From NCBI RefSeq assembly GCF_001653715.1, contig NZ_LWHQ01000083.1:1-59475 (forward strand): a DNA stretch of 59,475 nt, given 5' to 3'. The DNA comes from Methylobacterium platani. Its GTDB lineage: Bacteria > Pseudomonadota > Alphaproteobacteria > Rhizobiales > Beijerinckiaceae. Position 1 is the stretch's first letter; each line of letters opens with the position of its first letter. Of this stretch, positions 8,709 to 16,520 are shown piece after piece. Below the pieces are notes generated by a model. The model searched no databases. It saw nothing but the letters and a program-made list of their open reading frames with translations, and was not told where the DNA came from. The position numbers and the translations under genes are program-made.

Positions 8709-9290
8709 ATGGCACGTGAGCGTGAAGGTCGTCGCCGCGACGACCGCGAGGAGCGCGACAGCGAGTTCGTGGACAAGCTCGTCCACATCAACCGCGTCGC
8801 CAAGGTGGTGAAGGGCGGCCGTCGCTTCGGCTTCGCGGCCCTCGTCGTCGTCGGCGACCAGAAGGGTCGCGTCGGTTTCGGTCACGGCAAGGCCCGTGAG
8901 GTTCCCGAGGCCATCCGCAAGGCGACGGAAGCCGCCAAGCGCGGTCTCGTCCGCGTCGCGCTCCGCGAGGGCCGCACGCTGCACCACGACGTGCAGGGCC
9001 GTCACGGCGCCGGCAAGGTCATCCTGCGCGCCGCGCCTGCCGGTACCGGCATCATCGCCGGCGGCCCGATGCGCGCCGTCTTCGAGACCCTGGGCATGCA
9101 GGACGTCGTGGCGAAGTCGCTCGGCTCCTCGAACCCCTACAACCTCGTGCGCGCCACCTTCGACGCGCTCAAGAACGAGGATTCGCCCCGTTCGGTCGCG
9201 GCCCGGCGCGGTCTCAAGGTCTCGGCCCTGCAGGCCCGCCGTCGCGACGCCGACTCGGCCGCCTCGGCCGATTCCGCCGACGCAGCGTAA
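8709..9290 (+). CDS. rpsE: 30S ribosomal protein S5
   Basis: 193 residues. S5 lies at the mRNA entry side and affects decoding fidelity. The double-stranded RNA-binding-like N-domain (FVDKLVHINRVAKVVKGGRRF) and the C-domain loop AGTGIIAGGPMRAVFE are visible. The Ser/Ala/Asp-rich tail after about residue 170 is variable in the family. rpmD follows after 12 bp. Confidence 0.97.
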   Translation: MAREREGRRRDDREERDSEFVDKLVHINRVAKVVKGGRRFGFAALVVVGDQKGRVGFGHGKAREVPEAIRKATEAAKRGLVRVALREGRTLHHDVQGRHGAGKVILRAAPAGTGIIAGGPMRAVFETLGMQDVVAKSLGSSNPYNLVRATFDALKNEDSPRSVAARRGLKVSALQARRRDADSAASADSADAA

Positions 9291-9302
9291 GGGAGGCACG
9301 AG

Positions 9303-9494
9303 ATGGCTGAGAAGACCGTCCGCGTGCAGCAGATCGGCTCGCCGATCCGCCGCGAGGCCAGCCAGCGTCAGACGCTGATCGGCCTGAAGCTGAACAAGAT
9401 GCACCGCATCGCCACGCTCGAGGACACCCCGTCTGTCCGCGGCATGATCGCGAAGGTGCATCACCTCGTGCGTGTTCTCGACGACGCGGCGTGA
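9303..9494 (+). CDS. rpmD: 50S ribosomal protein L30
   Basis: 63 residues. L30 is a small ferredoxin-like protein of the large subunit. IGSPIRREASQRQTLIGLKL and MHRIATLEDTPSVRGMI match the bacterial family. It is between rpsE and rplO as in most bacteria, with GGGAGG before the ATG and AGGAGGG after the stop for rplO. Confidence 0.96.
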   Translation: MAEKTVRVQQIGSPIRREASQRQTLIGLKLNKMHRIATLEDTPSVRGMIAKVHHLVRVLDDAA

Positions 9495-9504
9495 GGAGGG
9501 CACG

Positions 9505-9993
9505 ATGAAGCTCAACGAAATCCGTGACAACGAAGGCGCAACCAAGAAGCGGATGCGCGTCGGCCGTGGTATCGGCTCCGGCAAGGGCAAGACCGGTGGC
9601 CGCGGCGTGAAGGGCCAGAAGGCGCGCTCCGGTGTCGCCATCAAGGGCTTCGAGGGCGGCCAGATGCCGCTCCATCGCCGCCTGCCGAAGCGCGGGTTCA
9701 ACAACCCGGGCGCGATCCACCTCAACGAGGTGAATATCGGGCGCATCCAGCAGGCGGTCGATGCCGGCCGGCTCGATGCCGCGGCTCCGGTGACCCTCGA
9801 GGCGCTGATCGCCGCCGGCGTGGTCTCCAAGGCCCGCGACGGCGTCAAGATCCTCGGCGTCGGCGAGCTCACCGCCAAGCTGACCTTCGAGGTCTCCCGC
9901 GCGTCCAAGTCGGCCGTCGAGGCGATCGAGAAGGCCGGCGGCTCTGTGACCCAGTCGCTCGCGACCGCCGACGAGGCTGTTGCGTCGGCCTGA
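9505..9993 (+). CDS. rplO: 50S ribosomal protein L15
   Basis: 162 residues from the ATG at 9505, which follows GAGGAGGG; an in-frame upstream extension would overlap rpmD and is not used. L15 binds late and organises domain interfaces of 23S rRNA. The Gly-rich basic segment GRGIGSGKGKTGGRGVKGQ and the GFEGGQMPLHRRLPKRGF motif are characteristic. Confidence 0.97.
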   Translation: MKLNEIRDNEGATKKRMRVGRGIGSGKGKTGGRGVKGQKARSGVAIKGFEGGQMPLHRRLPKRGFNNPGAIHLNEVNIGRIQQAVDAGRLDAAAPVTLEALIAAGVVSKARDGVKILGVGELTAKLTFEVSRASKSAVEAIEKAGGSVTQSLATADEAVASA

Positions 9994-10019
9994 GGCACAC
10001 TTTAAGTCACCGATCATCG

Positions 10020-10060
10020 GCGGCGGCCCGTGCGACCAGCGCGAGGCCGCCGCTCGTGTT
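10020..10060 (+). terminator. candidate terminator/attenuator between rplO and secY
   Basis: GCGGCGGCC (10020-10028) and GGCCGCCGC (10045-10053) form a perfect 9-bp stem with a 16-nt loop, followed by TCGTGTTTTG. The short T-run suggests weak termination within the 131-bp spacer before secY. Confidence 0.4.
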
Positions 10061-10124
10061 TTGGGGGACGCTCGCGCGTCCCTGACCGCTACGCCGCGGA
10101 TCCCGACCCCGAGGACACTCACCC

Positions 10125-11462
10125 ATGGCCTCTGCAGCCGAGCAGCTCGCCTCCAACCTCAACTTCGGCGCCATCGCCAAGGCCGAAGAGCTCAAGAAGC
10201 GGATCTGGTTCACCCTGGGTGCCCTGATCGTGTACCGGCTCGGGACATACATCCCGCTGCCCGGCATCGATCCCGACGCCCTGCGCCAGAGCTTCGCGAA
10301 CGCGCAGGGAGGCGTGCTCGGCCTGTTCAACATGTTCTCCGGCGGTGCCGTCGAGCGCATGGCGATCTTCGCCCTCAACATCATGCCGTACATCTCGGCG
10401 TCGATCATCGTGCAGCTGCTCACCTCGGTGGTGCCGTCGCTCGAGGCGCTGAAGAAGGAGGGCGAGTCGGGCCGCAAGGTCCTCAACCAGTACACCCGCT
10501 ACCTCACGGTGGTGCTGGCGATCTTCCAGGCCTGGGGCATCGCCGTCGGCCTGCAGAGCTCCGGCGGCATCGTGCAGGATCCGGGGCCGTTCTTCCTGGT
10601 CTCGACCGTCATCACGCTCACCGGCGGCACGCTGTTCCTGATGTGGATCGGCGAGCAGATCACCTCGCGCGGCATCGGCAACGGCTCCTCGCTCATCATC
10701 TTCGCGGGCATCGTCGCGCACCTGCCGCAGGCGATCGCCGGCACCCTCGAGCTCGGCCGCCAGGGCGCGCTCTCGACCGTGGTGATCCTCGGCGTCGTGG
10801 TGATGGCGGCGGCGGTGGTCTACTTCATCGTGTTCATGGAGCGCGCCCAGCGCCGCCTCCTGATCAACTACCCCAAGCGCCAAGTCGGCAACCGGATGTA
10901 CGAGGGCCAGACCTCGTTCCTGCCGCTCAAGCTCAACACCTCGGGCGTGATCCCGCCGATCTTCGCCTCGTCGCTGCTGCTGCTGCCGGCCACCGCCGCC
11001 AGCTTCCAGACCGATCCGAACGGTACCGGCATCATCGCCACCATGGCGACCTATCTCGGTCACGGCCGGCCGCTCTACATGCTGCTCTACGCAGCGCTGA
11101 TCATCTTCTTCGCCTTCTTCTACACCGCGGTGGTATTCAACCCGCAGGAGACGGCGGACAACCTGAAGAAGCATGGCGGCTTCATCCCGGGCATCCGGCC
11201 GGGCGAGCGCACCGCCGAGTTCATCGACAAGGTGCTGTCGCGGATCACGGTGATCGGCGCGGCCTACCTGACGGTGATCTGCCTCATCCCGGAGATCCTG
11301 GTCTCCTACGCCTCGCTGCCGTTCTACTTCGGCGGCACCTCCCTCCTCATCGTGGTCTCGGTGACCATGGATACGGTGGCGCAGGTCCACGGCCACCTGC
11401 TGGCGCACCAGTACGAGGGCCTGGTGAAGAAGGCGAAGCTGCGCGGCGCCCGCCGGCGCTGA
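10125..11462 (+). CDS. secY: protein translocase subunit SecY
   Basis: 445 residues with about ten hydrophobic membrane segments. SecY is the channel of the SecYEG translocon in the inner membrane. The start MASAAEQLASNLNFGAIAKAEELKKR, the YRLGTYIPLPGID plug-side segment and the cytoplasmic loop NPQETADNLKKHGGFIPGIRPGE are typical. It lies at the end of the spc block, as in other bacteria; rpmJ does not follow. Confidence 0.98.
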   Translation: MASAAEQLASNLNFGAIAKAEELKKRIWFTLGALIVYRLGTYIPLPGIDPDALRQSFANAQGGVLGLFNMFSGGAVERMAIFALNIMPYISASIIVQLLTSVVPSLEALKKEGESGRKVLNQYTRYLTVVLAIFQAWGIAVGLQSSGGIVQDPGPFFLVSTVITLTGGTLFLMWIGEQITSRGIGNGSSLIIFAGIVAHLPQAIAGTLELGRQGALSTVVILGVVVMAAAVVYFIVFMERAQRRLLINYPKRQVGNRMYEGQTSFLPLKLNTSGVIPPIFASSLLLLPATAASFQTDPNGTGIIATMATYLGHGRPLYMLLYAALIIFFAFFYTAVVFNPQETADNLKKHGGFIPGIRPGERTAEFIDKVLSRITVIGAAYLTVICLIPEILVSYASLPFYFGGTSLLIVVSVTMDTVAQVHGHLLAHQYEGLVKKAKLRGARRR

Positions 11463-11469
11463 ACCGCGC

Positions 11470-11499
11470 GGGCCGGACCGGATGCAACCGGTCCGGCCC
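11470..11499 (+). terminator. perfect 12-bp hairpin after secY
   Basis: GGGCCGGACCGG pairs perfectly with CCGGTCCGGCCC around the loop ATGCAA, 8 bp after the secY stop. The following sequence (CCGACCCTTGCG) is a poor T-run, so this is either a GC-rich terminator with partial efficiency or a 3' stabilising hairpin. Confidence 0.5.
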
Positions 11500-11634
11500 C
11501 GACCCTTGCGCCGGGGCTCGGGCTTGGCGCATGGTCGGATTTCGGCCGTCGGGGTCCCAGGCTAGAACAAGCAGAGAGGCCGCGCCCCGGGAGGAAGGAT
11601 CCCGTGTGGAGGCGGCGGAGGGGAGAGACAGGTT

Positions 11635-12234
11635 ATGCGGATCATTCTGCTCGGCCCGCCCGGCGCCGGGAAAGGCACGCAGTCGGCGCGGATCGTCGAG
11701 CGGTTCGGAATCCCGCAGCTCTCGACCGGCGACATGCTGCGCGCCGCCGTCGCCGCCGGCACCCCGGTCGGCCTCAAGGCCAAGGCCCTGATGGAGAGCG
11801 GCGCGCTGGTGTCCGACGACATCGTGATCGGGATCGTCGCCGACCGGATCGAGGAGGCGGATGCCCGCACCGGCTTCATCCTCGACGGGTTCCCGCGCAC
11901 GGTGGCCCAGGCGGTCGCCCTCGAGACCATGCTGGCCGAGAAGGGGCTGCGCCTCGACGCGGTGGTCGAGTTCAAGGTCGACGAGGACGCCCTGGTCGGC
12001 CGCATCGCCAAGCGCGCCGCCGAGACCGAGGCCCGCGGCGAGCCGGTGCGCAAGGACGACACGCCGGAGGTCTTCAAGACCCGGCTCGAGGCCTACCGCA
12101 AGCAGACCGCGCCGCTCTCGGCCCATTACGCCGGCACCGGCCTCCTGCGGCAGGTCGACGGCATGGCGCCGATCGACGAGGTGACCAAGCAGCTCGAGGG
12201 GGTCCTCGCCCCCTACCAGGCCGTGTCGGTCTGA
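11635..12234 (+). CDS. adk: adenylate kinase (short-lid form)
   Basis: 199 residues. Adenylate kinase converts ATP + AMP to two ADP. The P-loop GPPGAGKGTQ lies at residues 7-16, the AMP-binding STGDMLR and the LDGFPRT motif follow. The lid (about residues 120-150, KRAAETEARGEPVRKDDT) is short and has no zinc cysteines, the alphaproteobacterial pattern. Its place between secY and rpsM is common in this class. A 172-bp spacer precedes it. Confidence 0.97.
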   Translation: MRIILLGPPGAGKGTQSARIVERFGIPQLSTGDMLRAAVAAGTPVGLKAKALMESGALVSDDIVIGIVADRIEEADARTGFILDGFPRTVAQAVALETMLAEKGLRLDAVVEFKVDEDALVGRIAKRAAETEARGEPVRKDDTPEVFKTRLEAYRKQTAPLSAHYAGTGLLRQVDGMAPIDEVTKQLEGVLAPYQAVSV

Positions 12235-12247
12235 GCCTCGCGCTCGG

Positions 12248-12276
12248 TTGACAAGCGGACGCGCCCGCGCTAGTGG
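12248..12276 (+). promoter_or_regulatory. candidate sigma-70 promoter for the alpha block
   Basis: A perfect -35 box TTGACA (12248-12253) is followed after exactly 17 bp by TAGTGG (12271-12276). It lies in the 217-bp spacer between adk and rpsM, so rpsM-rpsK and downstream genes can be transcribed independently of the spc block. Confidence 0.6.
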
Positions 12277-12451
12277 GCGCTCCTTCGTTCAGACCTGGAC
12301 GGCCCGGCGTGCTTCTTGCGAAGCCGCTCCGGGCCGATTTGCCGTCGGGACGGCGCGCAGGGGCCGGGCTCCACCGGACGCGCGTGACACCGTGAAGAAC
12401 ATCCGTCCGGGCTCGTCCGAGCCGCGGACGCGATTGGAGATCAGGAACACC

Positions 12452-12820
<369 letters not shown>

Positions 12821-12876
12821 GCCGCGATCAGTCACGTGTTCGGCGGGGCCGGCCTCCCGGTTCCGCCCGATACCGG

Positions 12877-12892
12877 CGGCGCGCGAGCGCCG
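12877..12892 (+). other. GCGA-loop hairpin between rpsM and rpsK
   Basis: CGGCGC and GCGCCG enclose a GCGA tetraloop in the 142-bp spacer. Short and without T-run; possibly a processing or pausing element. Confidence 0.3.
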
Positions 12893-12962
12893 TTACCGCA
12901 CACAGTGAGACACGTCCCGAGCGCCTGGCACCACGGGCGCGCCTGAAGGATCGAAAGACAGT

Positions 12963-13352
12963 ATGGCCAAGGAAGCAACCCGCGTCCGTCGTCGCGAACG
13001 CAAGAACATCGTGTCGGGCGTCGCCCACGTGAACGCCTCGTTCAACAACACGATGATCACCATCACGGACGCCCAGGGCAACACGATCTCGTGGTCGTCC
13101 GCCGGCGCCATGGGCTTCAAGGGCTCCCGCAAGTCGACCCCCTATGCCGCGCAGGTCGCGGCCGAGGATGCCGGCCGCAAGGCCGCCGAGCACGGCATGC
13201 GCACCCTCGAGGTCGAGGTCTCGGGCCCCGGTTCGGGCCGCGAGTCCGCCCTGCGGGCGCTCCAGGCGGCGGGCTTCACGGTGACGTCGATCCGCGACGT
13301 GACCCCGATCCCGCATAACGGCTGCCGCCCGCGCAAGCGCCGCCGCGTCTGA
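12963..13352 (+). CDS. rpsK: 30S ribosomal protein S11
   Basis: 129 residues. S11 lies on the platform near the E site and the Shine-Dalgarno helix. NIVSGVAHVNASFNNTMITI and the C-terminal VTPIPHNGCRPRKRRRV are diagnostic. In most relatives rpoA follows directly; here another gene intervenes. Confidence 0.98.
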   Translation: MAKEATRVRRRERKNIVSGVAHVNASFNNTMITITDAQGNTISWSSAGAMGFKGSRKSTPYAAQVAAEDAGRKAAEHGMRTLEVEVSGPGSGRESALRALQAAGFTVTSIRDVTPIPHNGCRPRKRRRV

Positions 13353-13364
13353 TCGTCACTCGTC

Positions 13365-13390
13365 CCGGGGGGCTCCTCGGAGCTCCCCGG
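13365..13390 (+). other. hairpin after rpsK
   Basis: CCGGGGGGCTC pairs with GAGCTCCCCGG (11 pairs, one G-U) around CTCG. It sits in the 62-bp gap between rpsK and the hydrolase gene. With no T-run it is at best a weak terminator; it may lower expression of the inserted gene. Confidence 0.4.
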
Positions 13391-13414
13391 CCGACGGCCC
13401 GCGAAGAGGATTGC

Positions 13415-14299
13415 GTGTCGACATCCCGCACAGCCGAGATCGCCCGGCCCGGCGTCCTGCCCTGGACGCTGGGCGATCGCGTTGTCGTCGCCCTCAATGA
13501 CGGCTTCCTCGCGGCGTCGCTCGGGCTGGTGCAGGGCATTCCGGTCGACGAGGCGGCTTGCCTGCAGCGCGACGGCTTCCGCAGCGCCGAGACGCCGCGG
13601 ATCACCGTCAACGCCTTCCTGATCCTCGGCGGCCGGGCGCCGGTCCTCGTCGATGCCGGCATGGGATCGGGCGGGCCCGCGACCCTCGGGCATCTGCCGT
13701 CGGCGCTTCGCGCCTGCGGGCTGGCGCCGGAGGATATCGGCACCGTTCTGGTCACCCACCTGCATTCCGACCATATCGGCGGTCTCGTGGGTCCGGACGG
13801 CGCCGCATCGTTTCCGAACGCCGAGGTGGTGATCCCGGAGGCCGAGGCGGCCTACTGGCTCGCCGACGGCGCCGAGGCGCGGGCGCCGGACGCCGCGAAG
13901 GCGGGGTTCCGCCGGGCCGTCGCGCTCGCGGCGACCTACGGCGACCGGCTCCGCCGGGCCGGCGCGGGCGAGGTCCTGCCGGGCATCGAGGCGGTCCCGG
14001 CGCCCGGGCACACCCCGGGCCACACCGCCTACCGGGTCCAGTCGGGCGACCGCTCGCTGCTGATCTGGGGCGACGTGGTGCACCTGCCGGCGATCCAGTT
14101 CGCCCGGCCCGAGGTCGGGCTGACCTTCGACGTCGACGGCGCGGTGGCGGCCGCCACCCGCAAGCGCATCCTCGACCGGGCCGCCGCCGAGCGCAGCCTG
14201 GTCGCCGGGATGCATCTCGATTTTCCGGCCCTCGGCTACGTCCGGCGCGATGGCGCCGGCTTCGCCTGGGTCCCGGAGCAGTGGAGCGTGGCGTCCTGA
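13415..14299 (+). CDS. MBL-fold metallo-hydrolase
   Basis: 294 residues with a GTG start behind GAAGAGGA. The metallo-beta-lactamase fold is shown by VTHLHSDHIGGL (HxHxDH, residues about 112-117), the PGHTPGHTAYRV histidine region, a GDVVHLP aspartate segment and the late GMHLDFP histidine. The substrate is unknown; relatives include lactonases, glyoxalase II-like and other hydrolases. No signal peptide is seen, so it should be cytoplasmic. It stands between rpsK and rpoA on the same strand, which is unusual, and it likely shares their transcript. Function beyond hydrolase is not inferred. Confidence 0.85.
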   Translation: MSTSRTAEIARPGVLPWTLGDRVVVALNDGFLAASLGLVQGIPVDEAACLQRDGFRSAETPRITVNAFLILGGRAPVLVDAGMGSGGPATLGHLPSALRACGLAPEDIGTVLVTHLHSDHIGGLVGPDGAASFPNAEVVIPEAEAAYWLADGAEARAPDAAKAGFRRAVALAATYGDRLRRAGAGEVLPGIEAVPAPGHTPGHTAYRVQSGDRSLLIWGDVVHLPAIQFARPEVGLTFDVDGAVAAATRKRILDRAAAERSLVAGMHLDFPALGYVRRDGAGFAWVPEQWSVAS

Positions 14300-14417
14300 C
14301 CGCCCCTGCTTCGACCGTGTGAGAGATCAGGACGGCGGTGTCTCCCGGGCGCGGGAGGGACCGCGAGGGGAGGGTCCTTCGGGGCCGCCCCGGTGTAAGT
14401 TGGCGAGAGGTGCGAAC

Positions 14418-15437
14418 GTGGTCATTCAGAAGAACTGGCAAGAGCTGATCAAGCCGAACAAGCTCGAGGTCACCCCCGGGCACGACCCGAAGCGGATCGC
14501 CACCGTGGTGGCCGAGCCGCTCGAGCGCGGCTTCGGCACCACCCTCGGCAACGCCCTGCGCCGGGTGCTCCTCTCGTCGCTCCAGGGCGCGGCCGTCACC
14601 TCGGTCCACATCGACGGCGTGCTGCACGAGTTCTCGTCGATCCCGGGCGTGCGCGAGGACGTCACCGACATCGTCCTCAACATCAAGACGATCGCGATCC
14701 GCTCGTCGAGCGACACGCCCAAGCGCATGACCCTGCGCAAGACCGGCCCGGGCCTCGTCACCGCCGGCGACATCGCCACGATCGGCGACGTGCAGATCCT
14801 CAACCCCGACCTCGTGCTCTGCACCCTCGACGATGGCGCCGAGATCCGCATGGAGTTCACGGTGTCGGCCGGCAAGGGCTACGTCCCGGCCGAGCGCAAC
14901 CGGCCCGAGGACGCGCCGATCGGCCTGATCCCGGTCGACGCGCTGTTCTCGCCGGTCACCAAGGTGTCCTACCGCATCGAGAACACCCGCGAGGGCCAGG
15001 ATCTCGACAAGGACAAGCTGACCATGACGGTCGAGACCAACGGCGCGGTCTCGCCCGAGGATGCGCTGGCCTACGCCGCCCGCATCATCCAGGACCAGCT
15101 CCAGATCTTCGTCAACTTCGAGGAGCCCCGCAAAGAAGAGGCCGCGCCTCTCGCGCCGCAGCTGCCCTTCAACCCGGCGCTGCTCAAGAAGGTCGACGAG
15201 CTCGAGCTGTCGGTCCGCTCGGCCAACTGCCTCAAGAACGACAACATCGTCTATATCGGCGACCTCATCCAGAAGACCGAAGCCGAGATGCTGCGCACGC
15301 CGAACTTCGGCCGCAAGTCTCTCAACGAGATCAAGGAAGTGCTGGCGGCGATGGGCCTGCACCTCGGCATGGACGTGCCCGGCTGGCCGCCGGAGAACAT
15401 CGAGGACCTGGCCAAGCGCTTCGAAGAGCACTACTGA
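14418..15437 (+). CDS. rpoA: DNA-directed RNA polymerase subunit alpha
   Basis: 339 residues from a GTG at 14418 behind GAGAGG, giving MVIQKNWQELIKPNKLEV, the usual alphaproteobacterial start. The N-domain (about 1-235) dimerises and nucleates the polymerase (LERGFGTTLGNALRRVLLSS); the C-domain (about 255-330, NFGRKSLNEIKEVLAAMGLHLGM) binds UP elements and activators. A 118-bp spacer separates it from the hydrolase gene. Confidence 0.98.
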   Translation: MVIQKNWQELIKPNKLEVTPGHDPKRIATVVAEPLERGFGTTLGNALRRVLLSSLQGAAVTSVHIDGVLHEFSSIPGVREDVTDIVLNIKTIAIRSSSDTPKRMTLRKTGPGLVTAGDIATIGDVQILNPDLVLCTLDDGAEIRMEFTVSAGKGYVPAERNRPEDAPIGLIPVDALFSPVTKVSYRIENTREGQDLDKDKLTMTVETNGAVSPEDALAYAARIIQDQLQIFVNFEEPRKEEAAPLAPQLPFNPALLKKVDELELSVRSANCLKNDNIVYIGDLIQKTEAEMLRTPNFGRKSLNEIKEVLAAMGLHLGMDVPGWPPENIEDLAKRFEEHY

Positions 15438-15448
15438 GCCGGTCTCGC

Positions 15449-15515
15449 GGCGCGGGACTCCCCCGCGCCGCCACTCCGGATGCGCCCGCGACGGGGGGCG
15501 CATCCGGAGTGGCGG
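15449..15515 (+). promoter_or_regulatory. competing strong hairpins between rpoA and rplQ
   Basis: Positions 15468-15487 and 15496-15515 are a perfect 20-bp inverted repeat with an 8-nt loop. A second hairpin, GGCGCGGG with CCCGCGCC just upstream (15449-15469), overlaps its left arm, so the two exclude each other. No T-run follows. The arrangement looks like an mRNA switch or an RNase processing point controlling rplQ. Confidence 0.5.
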
Positions 15516-15584
15516 TTCTCCGCCCTCGCACCACAAAGGACGGCCGACCCGTGGCACGGCGGCCGAGAACCAAAGGAGAGAGCC

Positions 15585-16007
15585 ATGCGTCACGGTTTCC
15601 GGGGTCGCCGTTTCAACCGCACCGTCGAGCATCGCAAGGCGATGTTCTCGAACATGTCGGCCGCGCTGATCAAGCACGAGCAGATCATCACCACCCTGCC
15701 GAAGGCGAAGGACCTGCGTCCGGTCGTCGAGAAGCTGATCACGCTGGGCAAGCGCGGCGACCTGCACGCCCGCCGCCAGGCGATCGCGGCCCTGCGCGGC
15801 GACGAGGTGATGGTCAAGAAGCTGTTCGACGTGCTTGGGCCCCGCTACGCCGGCCGCCCGGGCGGCTATTGCCGCATCATGAAGGCCGGCTTCCGCTACG
15901 GCGACAACGCTGCGATGGCGGTGATCGAGTTCGTCGACCGCGACGTCGACGCCCGCGGCAAGGATTCCGGCCCGGTCCAGGTGTCGGACGAGACCCCCGC
16001 CGAGTAA
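15585..16007 (+). CDS. rplQ: 50S ribosomal protein L17
   Basis: 140 residues from the ATG at 15585, which follows AAAGGAGAG. The MRHGFRGRRFNRTVEHRKAM start is invariant in L17; the longer open frame upstream contains the hairpin region and is not coding. L17 lies near the tunnel exit. Last gene of the alpha block, followed by an intrinsic terminator. Confidence 0.98.
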   Translation: MRHGFRGRRFNRTVEHRKAMFSNMSAALIKHEQIITTLPKAKDLRPVVEKLITLGKRGDLHARRQAIAALRGDEVMVKKLFDVLGPRYAGRPGGYCRIMKAGFRYGDNAAMAVIEFVDRDVDARGKDSGPVQVSDETPAE

Positions 16008-16033
16008 TCGGCGTCCCGGTTTCGACGATCGCG

Positions 16034-16064
16034 AAGGCGGCCCGCGAGGGCCGCCTTTCTTTTT
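16034..16064 (+). terminator. intrinsic terminator of the ribosomal cluster
   Basis: AAGGCGGCCC pairs perfectly with GGGCCGCCTT around a GCGA tetraloop, followed by TTCTTTTT. It begins 26 bp after the rplQ stop and is the clearest rho-independent terminator in this part of the window. Confidence 0.85.
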
Positions 16065-16138
16065 GCGCCGGAACCGCGCGGGCCGGCTCTGCGATCTCCC
16101 GACGGCATCCGCCGCACGCCAGTGGAGACGCGATCCTC

Positions 16139-16402
16139 ATGACCAAGACGACCATCCCGGCCCTCGCCGCCCTGTTCCTCGCCGGCAGCAGCGCCGGCGC
16201 CCTCGCCGACAAGGTCGGGGCCGACTGGATGCCGATCGGCCAGGTGATCCAGAAGGTCGAGGCTGCCGGCTACACCCAAATCTCCGAGATCGAGGCCGAT
16301 GACGGGCACTGGGAAGGCGAGGGGCTGAAGGACGGCAAGCCGATGAAGTTCAAGGCCGATCCGCGGACCGGGGCCATCCTGTCGGAGAAGGCCGGCAAGT
16401 AG
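16139..16402 (+). CDS. small exported PepSY-domain protein
   Basis: 87 residues. A signal peptide (MTKTTIPALAALFLAGSSAGALA, cleaved near residue 23) precedes a short PepSY-like domain: IGQVIQKVEAAGYTQISEIEADDGHWEG, then KPMKFKADPRTGAIL. Single-domain PepSY proteins are periplasmic and of unknown role; the domain is often inhibitory in peptidases. It is monocistronic behind the rplQ terminator. The start is the only ATG giving a complete signal peptide. Confidence 0.8.
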   Translation: MTKTTIPALAALFLAGSSAGALADKVGADWMPIGQVIQKVEAAGYTQISEIEADDGHWEGEGLKDGKPMKFKADPRTGAILSEKAGK

Positions 16403-16520
16403 CGGGCGCCAAAGCCAGGACCGGCCAGGAGAGGCCGGGGGGATCCGGCGGCAAAACGCTGGATTCCCGCGGGCGGGTGGCGCAAAGGTGACGCGCCTTC
16501 CGTCCACCAGCGAACCTCCC

